Assembly (NCBI RefSeq): GCF_026535915.1
Contig: NZ_JAFNPF010000001.1
Location: 124,001-188,000, forward strand
Length of the DNA: 64,000 bases
Source: Snodgrassella sp945267035
GTDB lineage: Bacteria > Pseudomonadota > Gammaproteobacteria > Burkholderiales > Neisseriaceae
Reading direction: 5' to 3'
Shown: in pieces, positions 24,723 to 34,459 of the stretch
How positions within the stretch are numbered: position 1 is the stretch's first letter
Layout of the letters: every line of letters starts with the position of its first letter
The notes under the pieces: model-generated
The model's database searches: none
What the model saw: only the letters and a program-made list of their open reading frames with translations
Told to the model about the DNA's origin: nothing
Program-made: the position numbers and the translations under genes

Positions 24723-26036
24723 ATGAACCCTGCAGGTCGTTCTTTTTTGGATAATTTTTTTAAGATTAGTGAAAGTGGCAGTAGTGTTAGAACTGAAGTT
24801 TTAGCTGGCCTGACTACTTTCCTAGCCATGAGTTATATTTTGGTGGTAAATCCAACTATTCTTAAAGATGCAGGTATGGATTTTGGTGCAGTGTTTGTGG
24901 CTACCTGTATTTCATCAGCTTTTGCCTGTATGATGATGGGATTGGTTGCCAACTATCCGATTGCTCTGGCGCCGGGAATGGGATTAAATGCTTATTTTAC
25001 CTATGCTGTCGTTAATGGAATGGGAATTCCATGGCCAGTGGCTCTGGGTGCGGTTTTTGTTTCTGGTATTGTATTTATTATTCTGAGCTTGTTTAAAGTT
25101 CGCGAAGCGATTGTTAATTCATTACCTAATTCGCTGAAATTCTCAATTGGTGGTGGTATTGGGTTATTTCTGGCGTTAGTAGCGTTGAAAAGTGCTGAAG
25201 TGGTGGTTTCAAATCCTGCCACGCTGGTTAGCTTGGGTAATATTCATTCGCCACAGGTTATGTTGACCATTGTCGGATTCTGTCTGATTGTGACCTTGGA
25301 GCATTTTCGTGTCCGCGGTGGCATTATTATTGGGATTTTAGCTGTCACTGCAGTGGCATCAATTATAGGGCTGAATCAGTTCCAAGGAGTATTTGCTCCG
25401 GTTCCTTCACTGGCACCCACTTTTTTAAAGCTAGATTTTCATGATTTATTTACCATGAGTTTGGTAAGTGTAATTTTTGTTTTCTTTTTTGTTGATTTAT
25501 TTGATAGCACTGGAGTGTTAATTGGCGTGGCTGGTCGTGCTGGGTTGTTGGTAGATGGTAAATTGCCACGGGTTAAAAAAGCGTTATTAGCAGATTCAAC
25601 CGCAATTGTGGTTGGTGCTGGTCTCGGTACTTCTTCTACCACTGCTTATGTGGAATCTGCAGCAGGTGCCGCTGCCGGCGGTCGTACTGGTTTAACGGCT
25701 GTCGTAGTCGGTCTTTTAATGTTGGCGAGCTTGTGGTTTTCTAAATTGGCGGCGAGTGTGCCAGCTTATGCTACAGCTCCGGCTTTATTATATGTGGGCG
25801 TGCTGATGATGCGCAGTATGACGGAAATTGACTGGAAAGATGTTTCAGAAGCAGCACCAGCCTTTTTTACGTTGATTTTCATGCCTTTTGCTTATTCTAT
25901 TGCTGATGGTATTGCGATGGGCTTTATCAGTTATGCGCTGATTAAGTTATTTTGTGGCAAGGTTAAAGATGTTTCGTACATGGTGTGGATTATAGCTGCA
26001 TTATGGGCTTTTAAGTTACTGTGGCTAGGGGCGTAA
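24723..26036 (+). CDS. NCS2-type purine permease, AzgA-like (adenine/guanine/hypoxanthine)
   Basis: 437-residue inner-membrane transporter with about 12-14 hydrophobic segments. AzgA-subfamily features are TFLAMSYILVVNP near residue 35, the NYPIALAPGMGLNAYF motif near 80 and the FVDLFDSTGVLIGVAGRAG and SSTTAYVESAAGAAAGGRTG segments. Proton-coupled uptake of purine bases is the family role; the exact substrate cannot be read. TAAGGAAAG precedes the ATG. A stem-loop follows the stop codon. No purine-riboswitch fold was seen upstream. Confidence 0.9.
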   Translation: MNPAGRSFLDNFFKISESGSSVRTEVLAGLTTFLAMSYILVVNPTILKDAGMDFGAVFVATCISSAFACMMMGLVANYPIALAPGMGLNAYFTYAVVNGMGIPWPVALGAVFVSGIVFIILSLFKVREAIVNSLPNSLKFSIGGGIGLFLALVALKSAEVVVSNPATLVSLGNIHSPQVMLTIVGFCLIVTLEHFRVRGGIIIGILAVTAVASIIGLNQFQGVFAPVPSLAPTFLKLDFHDLFTMSLVSVIFVFFFVDLFDSTGVLIGVAGRAGLLVDGKLPRVKKALLADSTAIVVGAGLGTSSTTAYVESAAGAAAGGRTGLTAVVVGLLMLASLWFSKLAASVPAYATAPALLYVGVLMMRSMTEIDWKDVSEAAPAFFTLIFMPFAYSIADGIAMGFISYALIKLFCGKVKDVSYMVWIIAALWAFKLLWLGA

Positions 26037-26053
26037 TCATTTCTGAAATAGTC

Positions 26054-26080
26054 AGGCAGCCAATTGGCTGCCTAATACTT
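26054..26080 (+). terminator. Probable terminator after the purine permease gene
   Basis: AGGCAGCC (26054-26061) and GGCTGCCT (26066-26073) pair around AATT, eight base pairs. The following AATACTTTAAT is only moderately T-rich, so termination may be partial. Confidence 0.6.
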
Positions 26081-26152
26081 TAATACCAGGTAATATAAAT
26101 TATAAGAAGTTGATGTTAATCTAGCTGGCGTATACAAGGGAAGGGAAGCAAG

Positions 26153-26725
26153 ATGTCTTTAATTGAAGAAATTATGGACTTTAATCAGAAGTTTGTCGGT
26201 GCAGGTGAATATGAGCAATTTTTTACGGATAAGTATCCAGAGAAAAATCTTGCTATTGTTTCTTGTATGGATGCCCGTATTCTTGACTTGTTACCACGTG
26301 CTTTAGGGTTGAAAAATGGTGACGCTAAAGTAATCCGTAATGCCGGGGCTCTGATTACTCATCCTTGGGGATCTGTAATGCGGTCATTACTGGTGGCGGT
26401 GTTTGAGATGAATGTCAATGAAATTATGGTGATAGGCCATAAAGATTGTGGCATGCAGGCGCTGCATGTTCCCGATATGCTAGACCGGATGCGCAGCCGG
26501 GGCATCACGGATGAATGCATTGAGGTATTGGAAAATGCCGGAATTGATTTTTATAAATGGTTGACTGATTTCGATCGGGTAGAAGAAGCGGTAACGTATT
26601 CGGTGAATATGATTCGAAAGCATCCTCTGATGTTGCCAGAAATTAAGGTTCATGGTCTGATTATTGATCCGGTAACAGGAGAATTATCTGTGGTTATTAA
26701 TGGAGATGAGCATCCATCAATATGA
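26153..26725 (+). CDS. Beta-class carbonic anhydrase-like protein, short form
   Basis: 190 residues with the beta-carbonic anhydrase zinc site: C38 and the D40/R42 dyad in SCMDAR, then H96 and C99 in GHKDCGMQ. Length and the CMDAR/GHKDCG spacing resemble the short Cab/YtiB-like group. Predicted to interconvert CO2 and bicarbonate in the cytosol, supplying carboxylases such as those of the pyrimidine pathway. Its stop overlaps the nadD start by four bases (ATGA), an unusual pairing that implies co-expression. Activity is inferred from motifs. Confidence 0.85.
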   Translation: MSLIEEIMDFNQKFVGAGEYEQFFTDKYPEKNLAIVSCMDARILDLLPRALGLKNGDAKVIRNAGALITHPWGSVMRSLLVAVFEMNVNEIMVIGHKDCGMQALHVPDMLDRMRSRGITDECIEVLENAGIDFYKWLTDFDRVEEAVTYSVNMIRKHPLMLPEIKVHGLIIDPVTGELSVVINGDEHPSI

Positions 26726-27357
26726 GACGCATTGGTTTGTTTGGCGGTACTTTTGATCCACCACATAACGGTCACGTTCATATCGCGCGTGCTTTTGCAG
26801 ATGAGTTATGTCTGGAAAAAGTTATTTTTATTCCTGCTGGTGAGCCATATCATAAGCAATTAACTTCTAAAACCACGGCGATACAACGATTAGAGATGGT
26901 TAAGCGCACTATTTGTGTGGACAATCGTTTTGATGTTTCTGATTGTGATTTGTTGCGTAGTGGACCTACCTATACATTTGATACAATATCATTTTTTAAA
27001 AAGATGTTGCCACAGTCTCAGTTATGGTGGTTAGTTGGAATGGACTCGCTGATGCAATTACCACGTTGGTATCGTTATCAAGCATTGCTGAAAAGCGTTA
27101 ATTTGGCCGTGGCTGCTCGAGGGAACACAGGATTAGAGTCGATATCGGCTCCGTTGCAAAAGTGGTTACACAATGCTTTAACTAAATATAGTTTGCAGCC
27201 AGAAGGAAATGATGGTGGCCGAGCATTTATTTTGCAGGCTGATTATTGGTCGATTAGTTCTACTTTTATACGCACACACTGGACAGATGGTGGACAAGAT
27301 GATGTACCGTCTGCAGTGGCAGAATATGTCGACCATGAAGGTCTTTATCGGGCATAA
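26722..27357 (+). CDS. nadD: Nicotinate-nucleotide adenylyltransferase
   Basis: Converts nicotinate mononucleotide and ATP to deamido-NAD in NAD synthesis, downstream of the PncC reaction also encoded in this window. 211 residues; the nucleotidyltransferase motif GGTFDPPHNGHVHIA is at residues 8-22 and the C-terminal SISSTFIRTH holds the ISxxxxR motif. The start overlaps the carbonic anhydrase-like gene. nadD-rsfS-rlmH is a conserved gene order. Confidence 0.96.
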   Translation: MRRIGLFGGTFDPPHNGHVHIARAFADELCLEKVIFIPAGEPYHKQLTSKTTAIQRLEMVKRTICVDNRFDVSDCDLLRSGPTYTFDTISFFKKMLPQSQLWWLVGMDSLMQLPRWYRYQALLKSVNLAVAARGNTGLESISAPLQKWLHNALTKYSLQPEGNDGGRAFILQADYWSISSTFIRTHWTDGGQDDVPSAVAEYVDHEGLYRA

Positions 27358-27413
27358 TCAGTGCCCTTTTTGTTTTACTTGATTGATGTTGTATTTAAAC
27401 AAGGTAGTATTTT

Positions 27414-27803
27414 ATGGATAAAGAATTGATTGCTCAATGGGATATGATGGTTGCCATTGGTATTAACGCACTGGAAGACGTTAAAGGTAAGGATATTACG
27501 GTTCTGGATACTTCAGCTAAAACTTCTTTGTTTGCGCGAATGATTGTTGCCAGTGGCGACAGCACCAGGCAAGTGAAGGCTTTGGCTAATAATGTAGCTG
27601 TTGAACTAAAACAGGCTGGTTTTGAAATCATCAGTACTGAAGGTCTGGATAGTGGTGAATGGGTTTTAGTTGATGCTGGTGATTTGGTTGTGCATGTGAT
27701 GCAACCGGCAGTACGGGATTATTATGATATTGAAGCGTTGTGGGGAGGTGAAAAACCTTCTTTTCACAATGGTGCGGCTAAACCATGGCAAGCCGCAGAT
27801 TGA
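27414..27803 (+). CDS. rsfS: Ribosomal silencing factor RsfS
   Basis: Binds L14 and blocks 50S-30S joining during starvation. 129 residues; the conserved C-terminal segment GEWVLVDAGDLVVHVMQP followed by YDIEALWG is diagnostic of the RsfS/Iojap family. It follows nadD after 56 bases. Confidence 0.95.
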   Translation: MDKELIAQWDMMVAIGINALEDVKGKDITVLDTSAKTSLFARMIVASGDSTRQVKALANNVAVELKQAGFEIISTEGLDSGEWVLVDAGDLVVHVMQPAVRDYYDIEALWGGEKPSFHNGAAKPWQAAD

Positions 27804-27881
27804 TGTAGTTAAAAAAGGGTATTGTTGGTTGTCAAAATTGAATGTTTGAACATTCTATTATATTTTTTATTTTGAAAAGCC

Positions 27882-28352
27882 ATGAATATTACTGTTTTGG
27901 CGGTTGGTACAAAAATGCCGCAGTGGGTTGATCAAGCTGTGGCGGAATACAGCAAACGCTTTGGTCGGGACATCCAATTTAGGTTAAAAGAAATAAAACC
28001 TGAAAAACGCGGTTCTGGAGTCAATGCAGCTCAAGGTATGGCGGCGGAAGAAGAGCGAATTATGGCTGCCATACCTCCGCAAAGTTTTCTGATCGTTCTA
28101 GATGAACGTGGTAAAGCGCCTACTTCTATGGAGCTGGCTGATTGGTTAAGTAAGTGGCAGCAGCAGGGAGAAAATTTGTGCTTTGTCATTGGCGGAGCTG
28201 ATGGTATGACTGAAGAGCTAAAAGCCAAAGCTCGGTTGCTGATGCGCCTCTCTAGCTTAACTTTACCGCATGGTATGGTTAGGGTAATGCTAACTGAACA
28301 ATTATATCGTGCACAATCTATCTTACATAATCATCCTTATCACCGTGAATAA
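27882..28352 (+). CDS. rlmH: 23S rRNA (pseudouridine1915-N3)-methyltransferase
   Basis: SPOUT-class methyltransferase acting on pseudouridine 1915 of helix 69 in assembled ribosomes. 156 residues; the knot region FVIGGADGMTEELKAKA and the C-terminal LPHGMVRVMLTEQLYRAQSI are diagnostic. Lies 78 bases after rsfS; same direction, likely the same operon. Confidence 0.96.
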   Translation: MNITVLAVGTKMPQWVDQAVAEYSKRFGRDIQFRLKEIKPEKRGSGVNAAQGMAAEEERIMAAIPPQSFLIVLDERGKAPTSMELADWLSKWQQQGENLCFVIGGADGMTEELKAKARLLMRLSSLTLPHGMVRVMLTEQLYRAQSILHNHPYHRE

Positions 28353-28522
28353 ATATCAACAGTACAGGTTAGGATTTTGTTCTGGTATTTCAGGCTTGAT
28401 TTGAATCAGGTAGTTTTACAGCGCAAGAGTTTTTCAATGCTATATAATTGCCATATAATTAGTTAATTTTGGTTAAGTGATGCAGCATTAACTCTGCATT
28501 GTTTTTTAAGTGAAGCCTGAAT

Positions 28523-30412
28523 ATGATTTCTACTCCTCTGTTAGACAAGATCGATTCTCCCGATGATATTCGTCGTTTGCATATGTCACAATTGCCACAA
28601 TTGGCAGAGGAGTTGCGTGCCTTTCTACTCCATTCTGTAAGTAAAACGGGAGGACACTTTGCCAGCAATCTTGGGGCGGTTGAACTGACAATTGCTTTAC
28701 ATTATGTGTATAAAACGCCGCAAGATCATTTAGTCTGGGATGTAGGACATCAAAGTTATCCGCATAAGATTTTAACCGGTCGTAAACAACTGATGCATAC
28801 GATGCGTCAATATGGTGGTTTGTCGGGATTTCCCAAATTAAGCGAATCCGAGTATGACGCATTTGGTGTAGGCCATTCTTCAACTTCGATCGGTGCTGCC
28901 TTAGGAATGGCTGTCGCGGATAAGTTGCAATTCAAACCGAATAGAAGTGTGGCCATTATTGGCGATGGTGCCATGACTGGCGGACAAGCATTCGAAGCTT
29001 TAAATAATGCCGGTGATATGGATGTAGATTTGCTGGTTATTTTAAACGACAATGAGATGTCTATTTCTCCTAATGTCGGGGCATTACCCAAATATCTGGC
29101 TACCAATCCATTGCATGAGGTTAAGGATATTGTCAGATCTATTAAGTATAAGTCTGAAAGGGTTTTAGGTTTAGTACCAGGTGCTCTGGATGTCGCACAT
29201 CGAGTGGAAAATAAAATCAAAGGTTTGATTGAAGAAAGCACAACTTCAACTTTGTCGTTATTTGATAACTTTGGCTTTGCTTATACAGGACCTGTCGATG
29301 GTCATGATGTGATTCAGTTGGTGGAAGTGTTGCAGGAAATTAGGAATCGAAAAGGCCCCCAGTTTCTGCACATTATGACTAAAAAAGGTCAAGGATATGA
29401 ACTGGCAGAAAATGATCCAGTGGCTTTTCATGCAGTAAGCGCTTTTGATCCGGCACAAGGATTAATTAAGCCTGCTTCTGCAACAGCCGTGACATACACT
29501 CAGGTTTTTGGCCAGTGGATTATCGATCAAGCTGCAGCAGATAAGAATCTGCTGGCGATCACACCAGCAATGCGGGAGGGTAGCGGTTTGGTCGAATTTG
29601 CTCAGTGTTATCCGGATCGTTACTTTGATGTAGGTATCGCAGAACAGCATGCAGTAACTTTTGCCGCCGGCTTGGCCTGTGAGCATATGAAACCGGTGGT
29701 AGCTATTTATTCAACTTTTTTACAACGAGCCTATGATCAATTAATTCATGACGTAGCTTTGCAGAATTTACCTGTTTTATTCGCAATTGATCGTGGAGGT
29801 CTTGTTGGTGCAGATGGTCCAACACATGCTGGTGTCTATGATTTGAGTTATTTGCGCTGTGTTCCTAATATGGTTATTGCTGTGCCCAGTGATGAACGTG
29901 AATGTCGCTTGTTGTTATCAAGCTGTTATCAGCTAAATCAACCAGCTGCTGTTCGTTATCCACGTGGCGTAGGTACAGGAGTGGCAGCAGGTACTGATCT
30001 GGATACGGTAGAAATCGGTAAAGGATTAATCCGGCGAAAAGGTAAAGACATTGCGTTAGTAGCTTTTGGAAGTATGGTGCAACCAGCTTTGGCTGCCGCT
30101 GAGGCGATAGATGCGACCGTGGCCGATATGCGCTTCGTTAAGCCGGTCGATAAAACGTTGTTATTGCAACTGGCCAATGAACATAAATATTTGGTTACAC
30201 TGGAAGAAAACAGTATTGTTGGCGGTGCGGGTAGTGCTGTGCTTGAGGTGTTGGCTCAATCAAATATCAATATACCGGTATTGGTTTTGGGTATTCCAGA
30301 TAAAGTGACTGAACATGGAGATACAGGTTTGTTGCATGAACAGTTGGGTCTAAGTTCAGCCAAGATTCATCAACAAATTCAGGACTGGCTGGAAGAACAA
30401 AGTCAGTGTTAG
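28523..30412 (+). CDS. dxs: 1-deoxy-D-xylulose-5-phosphate synthase
   Basis: Thiamine-diphosphate enzyme that condenses pyruvate and glyceraldehyde-3-phosphate, the first step of the MEP isoprenoid pathway. 629 residues: GHQSYPHKILTGR near residue 74, the ThDP motif GDGAMTGGQAFEALNNAG near 152, and the transketolase pyrimidine-binding domain with AEQHAVTFAAGLA near 373. The C-terminal domain is intact. An intrinsic terminator follows at 30430, so it is a separate unit from dusB. Confidence 0.97.
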   Translation: MISTPLLDKIDSPDDIRRLHMSQLPQLAEELRAFLLHSVSKTGGHFASNLGAVELTIALHYVYKTPQDHLVWDVGHQSYPHKILTGRKQLMHTMRQYGGLSGFPKLSESEYDAFGVGHSSTSIGAALGMAVADKLQFKPNRSVAIIGDGAMTGGQAFEALNNAGDMDVDLLVILNDNEMSISPNVGALPKYLATNPLHEVKDIVRSIKYKSERVLGLVPGALDVAHRVENKIKGLIEESTTSTLSLFDNFGFAYTGPVDGHDVIQLVEVLQEIRNRKGPQFLHIMTKKGQGYELAENDPVAFHAVSAFDPAQGLIKPASATAVTYTQVFGQWIIDQAAADKNLLAITPAMREGSGLVEFAQCYPDRYFDVGIAEQHAVTFAAGLACEHMKPVVAIYSTFLQRAYDQLIHDVALQNLPVLFAIDRGGLVGADGPTHAGVYDLSYLRCVPNMVIAVPSDERECRLLLSSCYQLNQPAAVRYPRGVGTGVAAGTDLDTVEIGKGLIRRKGKDIALVAFGSMVQPALAAAEAIDATVADMRFVKPVDKTLLLQLANEHKYLVTLEENSIVGGAGSAVLEVLAQSNINIPVLVLGIPDKVTEHGDTGLLHEQLGLSSAKIHQQIQDWLEEQSQC

Positions 30413-30429
30413 TTCTCAATCTTTTTCAA

Positions 30430-30464
30430 GACTCTTAACATCTGCAAGTTAAGAGTCATTTTTA
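30430..30464 (+). terminator. Intrinsic terminator of dxs
   Basis: GACTCTTAAC (30430-30439) pairs perfectly with GTTAAGAGTC (30448-30457) across an eight-base loop, then ATTTTTAATTTT. It starts 17 bases after the dxs stop. Confidence 0.88.
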
Positions 30465-30667
30465 ATTTTGATTTAAAGATTAACAGTAATGAAATATCAA
30501 AATTGTTTAAAGTTTTTTTGGTTCATTGATCAGTAGTTCATTTTAAAGTTTAGAATTTAAAAAGGTAAATGTGCTGGTTTAATGATCCGTCTATTTGGAT
30601 TAATTGCTTAAAAATTGTACAATGACATTTTTGGTTTGTGCTGGATGATTTTGGTTAAAGTAATTTT

Positions 30668-31684
30668 ATGATACAAATCGGCTCCTATCAGCTTGATGCT
30701 CCTTTCGCACTGGCACCGATGGCCGGTATTACCGATAAACCTTTCCGGCAATTATGTCGTGATTTTGGTGCGGGATGGGCTGTAAGTGAAATGCTGACCA
30801 GTGATCCTAGCTTACAGCAGACTCGCAAAACGTTACAACGAGCAGATTTTGCCGGCGAAAGTGGTGTCCGTGTAGTACAAATTGCAGGCAATAATCCGCA
30901 GCAAATGGCAGCTTCAGCTCGTTATAATGTTGCCAGAGGTGCGCAGATCATCGACATTAATATGGGATGTCCGGCCAAAAAAGTATGTAATCAATTAGCT
31001 GGTAGTGCTTTATTACAAAATGAAAGATTGGTTGCGGAAATTCTACACGCAGTGGTCGATGCTGTAGCTGTGCCTGTGACTTTAAAAACTCGTCTGGGTT
31101 GGGACGATGATCATTGTAACCTTTTAACTATTGGAAGTATTGCCCAAGAGGCGGGTATCGCTGCTATAGCAGTACATGGACGTACACGAACGCAAATGTA
31201 TCATGGTTTGGCGCGTTATGAACTCATCACTCAGTTACGTCGACAAATTGATATTCCTTTGTGGGTAAATGGGGATTTAACAAGTCCTCAGAAAGCATTT
31301 AGCATCACCCAGCAAACTGGAGCTGATGGGGTGATGATCGGTCGTGCAGCTCAAGGGCAGCCGTGGCTATTTCGAGATTTACAGTATTATTATGAACACG
31401 GATGTTTGCCGGCTAGGTTGAGTGTTGCAGAACACGCTAACATCATTTCTCAGCATATACGTTCAATACACGAATTTTATGGCGCGTATCTGGGGGTTCG
31501 CATTGGTCGTAAACACATAGGTTGGTATGTTGCTGGATTAGTAGATGGCCAGGATTTTCGTCGTAAGATTAATTGTATAGATGATAGTTGTACACAATTG
31601 CAGATGATAGATGTTTTTTTAAGTCAACAAATAGCACAGTTGGCTGTCTGGCCATGTGCTTATCGGGATAACATGCAGATGTAG
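30668..31684 (+). CDS. dusB: tRNA-dihydrouridine synthase B
   Basis: FMN-dependent reductase that makes dihydrouridine in the tRNA D-loop. 338 residues: APMAGITDKPFRQLCRDFGA at the start, the catalytic-cysteine segment INMGCPAKKVCNQLAGSALL near residue 97, and VHGRTRTQMYHG near 170. Co-transcribed with fis, which starts 29 bases downstream; the dusB-fis pairing is conserved in beta- and gammaproteobacteria. Confidence 0.95.
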   Translation: MIQIGSYQLDAPFALAPMAGITDKPFRQLCRDFGAGWAVSEMLTSDPSLQQTRKTLQRADFAGESGVRVVQIAGNNPQQMAASARYNVARGAQIIDINMGCPAKKVCNQLAGSALLQNERLVAEILHAVVDAVAVPVTLKTRLGWDDDHCNLLTIGSIAQEAGIAAIAVHGRTRTQMYHGLARYELITQLRRQIDIPLWVNGDLTSPQKAFSITQQTGADGVMIGRAAQGQPWLFRDLQYYYEHGCLPARLSVAEHANIISQHIRSIHEFYGAYLGVRIGRKHIGWYVAGLVDGQDFRRKINCIDDSCTQLQMIDVFLSQQIAQLAVWPCAYRDNMQM

Positions 31685-31713
31685 TCTTGTCTTGTACCGA
31701 GAGGAAATTATAA

Positions 31714-31959
31714 ATGAGTGAAACCCACAAAGTCAGTATCGCACAATGTATTGAGACAAATCTTAAACAATATTTTGCTGATTTGGACGGTGAAACGCCC
31801 TGTGCTGTATACGATATGGTATTACAGCAAATGGAACTGCCACTTTTGCGTTGTGTGATGGAAGTCTGTGAACAAAATCAAACCCGTGCAGCACAGATTC
31901 TTGGGTTAAATCGCAATACTTTGCGAAAAAAATTAATGCAATACCATCTTTTAGGCTAA
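31714..31959 (+). CDS. fis: DNA-binding protein Fis
   Basis: Nucleoid-associated transcription factor. 81 residues, shorter than the 98 of Escherichia coli because the N-terminal beta-hairpin arm is reduced, as is usual in Neisseriaceae. The helix-turn-helix NQTRAAQILGLNRNTLRKKL lies at residues 56-75. GAGAGGAAATTATAA gives the ribosome-binding site. It is located between dusB and purH. Confidence 0.94.
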   Translation: MSETHKVSIAQCIETNLKQYFADLDGETPCAVYDMVLQQMELPLLRCVMEVCEQNQTRAAQILGLNRNTLRKKLMQYHLLG

Positions 31960-31986
31960 ATCACGATATTGATAAAGGGGAAGGTG

Positions 31987-33558
31987 ATGACTGTCATCAG
32001 GCGAGCTCTAATTAGCGTGTCCGACAAAAAAAATGTGGTCGAATTTGCAAGACAGTTAGAGCAATTGAATGTTGAGCTAATTTCCACTGGTGGTACCGCC
32101 AAATTGCTACTTCAATCAGGTATAAAAGTGACTGAGATAGCGGATTATACTGGTTTTGAGGAAATGCTAGATGGTCGGGTTAAGACACTTCATCCTAAAA
32201 TACATGGTGGAATATTGGGCAGACGAGACCTTCCTGAACACATGGCGCAAATGAAGCAGCATGATATCAATCCGATTGATCTGGTTTGTGTTAATTTATA
32301 TCCTTTTGCTGCTACGGTTGCCCGTCCAGATTGCACATTAGAACAGGCTATCGAAAATATTGATATTGGTGGTCCGGCAATGGTACGGTCTGCAGCTAAA
32401 AACTGGCAAGATGTGGCTATAGTTACTGATAGTAATGATTATGCCGATATTATTGAAGAACTACGTCACGGTGGAATTTCCCGTCGTACCCGTTTTCATT
32501 TGGCTAAAAAAGCTTTTGCACATACCGCTCAATATGATGACATGATTGCTGGCTATCTCAATCAAATAGATGATGAAACTTTAACAACGCCTTCTACAAA
32601 ACAAGCATTCCCGCAAATACTTCATCATAGCTGGATTAAAGCACAAGATTTACGTTATGGTGAAAATCCACACCAACAAGCTGCTTTCTATCGTGAGCAG
32701 GTCCCGGTTCAAGGTAGTTTGGCTTCATACCGGCAGCTTCAGGGTAAAGAATTATCTTATAATAATTTGGCGGATGCAGATGCAGCTTGGGAGGCAGTAA
32801 AAACTTTTCAACAACCTGCGTGCGTGATTATTAAACACGCAAACCCTTGTGGTGTGGCCGTAGCAGCGGATACATTAACGGCATACAAGCTAGCTTTGGC
32901 GACTGATCGAACAAGTGCATTTGGTGGCATCATTGCGTTCAATCGTGAAGTAGACCAAGCTACCGTTGAAGTATTGACTGAACAGTTTTTAGAAGTTCTA
33001 ATCGCGCCCAAGTTCTCAAAAGAAGCCCAGTCGATTCTTGCTGCCAAAAAAAATGTACGGGTATTAGAAGTACCAATGCTGGCTAGCGGTGAACAATTTC
33101 AATTAAAAAGTATTGGTGGTGGTTTATTAGTGCAAACTGCCGATAATCACCAGTTGCAACTAGCAGATGTTCAGGTAGTTACAGCATGTAAACCTACTCA
33201 GCAGCAATTGCAGGATTTATTGTTTGTGTGGAATGTAGCCAAATTTGTAAAATCCAATGCCATTGTATTTGGTAAGAGCGGTCAGACTTATGGGATCGGT
33301 GCAGGGCAAATGAGTCGAGTGGATTCAACCCGCATAGCTGCATCTAAAGCGCTAGAAGCCGGGTTTGATCTTAGCGGAGCCTGTGCAGCGTCGGATGCAT
33401 TTTTCCCGTTCCGTGATGGCGTTGATGTGATTGCTAAACAAGGAATAAAAGCGATTATTCAGCCCGGAGGCTCTATCAGAGACGACGAAGTGATTCAAGC
33501 TGCTGATGAACATGGCTTGGCAATGGTATTTACTGGAGTGCGACATTTTCGCCATTAA
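31987..33558 (+). CDS. purH: Bifunctional AICAR transformylase/IMP cyclohydrolase
   Basis: Catalyses the last two steps of IMP synthesis. 523 residues from ATG 31987: N-terminal cyclohydrolase (ALISVSDKKNVVEFARQLEQ, STGGTAKLL, GRVKTLHPKIHGGILGRRD), C-terminal transformylase (DLRYGENPHQQAAFYRE and the KHANPCGVA motif). AAGGTG precedes the start; a TTG six codons earlier is the only upstream alternative. No PurR site was recognised. It is 27 bases after fis and may be read from the dusB promoter. Confidence 0.97.
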   Translation: MTVIRRALISVSDKKNVVEFARQLEQLNVELISTGGTAKLLLQSGIKVTEIADYTGFEEMLDGRVKTLHPKIHGGILGRRDLPEHMAQMKQHDINPIDLVCVNLYPFAATVARPDCTLEQAIENIDIGGPAMVRSAAKNWQDVAIVTDSNDYADIIEELRHGGISRRTRFHLAKKAFAHTAQYDDMIAGYLNQIDDETLTTPSTKQAFPQILHHSWIKAQDLRYGENPHQQAAFYREQVPVQGSLASYRQLQGKELSYNNLADADAAWEAVKTFQQPACVIIKHANPCGVAVAADTLTAYKLALATDRTSAFGGIIAFNREVDQATVEVLTEQFLEVLIAPKFSKEAQSILAAKKNVRVLEVPMLASGEQFQLKSIGGGLLVQTADNHQLQLADVQVVTACKPTQQQLQDLLFVWNVAKFVKSNAIVFGKSGQTYGIGAGQMSRVDSTRIAASKALEAGFDLSGACAASDAFFPFRDGVDVIAKQGIKAIIQPGGSIRDDEVIQAADEHGLAMVFTGVRHFRH

Positions 33559-33642
33559 ATATTGCCTGAAAATGGATTAAAGATTAGCTTCTTTGTGCCG
33601 ATTATATGCCCAAAATAGGAATTAAATATTTAAAGGAACAAC

Positions 33643-34281
33643 ATGGCTTTGCAAATAAAAATCATCCCTGTCACATCGTTTTTACAAAATGCCGCATTAT
33701 TATGGGATGATGAAAGCAACGAAGCAGTTTTAACAGACACTGGCGGAGAAGCAAAACTTTTGCTTGCCGAAGTTGATAGGCTACAACTTAATTTAAAAGC
33801 TATTTGGTTAACCCACGGGCATTTAGATCATATCAGCGGGGTAAATGATTTAATAAAATTGAACGACGTGCCGGTTTTGGGTCCACAGCGTCATGATGAG
33901 TACTGGATAGCCGCATTACCCGAGGTCACGGCAAATTATGGTTTCCCTATAAGTCAGTCTTTTAAACCAACACGTTGGTTGGAAGAAGGGGATGAATTAA
34001 ATGTTGGTCAATATACATTCCAGGTTTTGCATATACCCGGTCATACACCAGGGCATGTCGTGTTTTATAACCAAGAAAACAAATTATTGATTGCTGGTGA
34101 TGTTTTGTTTCGTGAAACGGTAGGGCGGACAGATCTACCAGGTGGCAATCATGCTGATTTGATTCACAATATTCGCTCTAAACTATTGACTCTTCCGGAT
34201 GACACGAGGGTGCTGCCTGGGCATGGAGCGATGACCACCATTGGACATGAAAAAAAATATAATGCGTTTTTAAATGATTAA
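33643..34281 (+). CDS. Metallo-beta-lactamase-fold hydrolase, YcbL/glyoxalase II-like
   Basis: 212 residues with the binuclear metal site THGHLDHISG near residue 55, later HIPGHTPGHVVF and AGDVLFRETVGRTDLPGG, and a final LPGHGAMTTIGHE. This matches the YcbL-type glyoxalase II-like group, which hydrolyses S-lactoylglutathione in some bacteria. The substrate here is not certain. Preceded by AAAGGAAC. Transcribed alone. Confidence 0.88.
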   Translation: MALQIKIIPVTSFLQNAALLWDDESNEAVLTDTGGEAKLLLAEVDRLQLNLKAIWLTHGHLDHISGVNDLIKLNDVPVLGPQRHDEYWIAALPEVTANYGFPISQSFKPTRWLEEGDELNVGQYTFQVLHIPGHTPGHVVFYNQENKLLIAGDVLFRETVGRTDLPGGNHADLIHNIRSKLLTLPDDTRVLPGHGAMTTIGHEKKYNAFLND

Positions 34282-34297
34282 TTTGAAAGATGGTAAA

Positions 34298-34322
34298 GCT
34301 CATGTAGCAGACTAGCATGAGC
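34298..34322 (+). terminator. Stem-loop after the MBL-fold gene
   Basis: GCTCATG (34298-34304) pairs with CATGAGC (34316-34322), with TAG/CTA continuing the stem inside. There is no T run after it, so it is a weak candidate terminator or RNA 3' stabiliser. Confidence 0.35.
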
Positions 34323-34459
34323 AAAATGTATGACCTTCGACACTTCAGATAGTAACACCTAAATTAAAGTGCCGAAAAATCGTTGTTACTGCACTTTTTA
34401 ACTGAATATTTGGCAATTTAATCAGATTGAACACCAACTCAAACTTGGTTGATAAGCCT

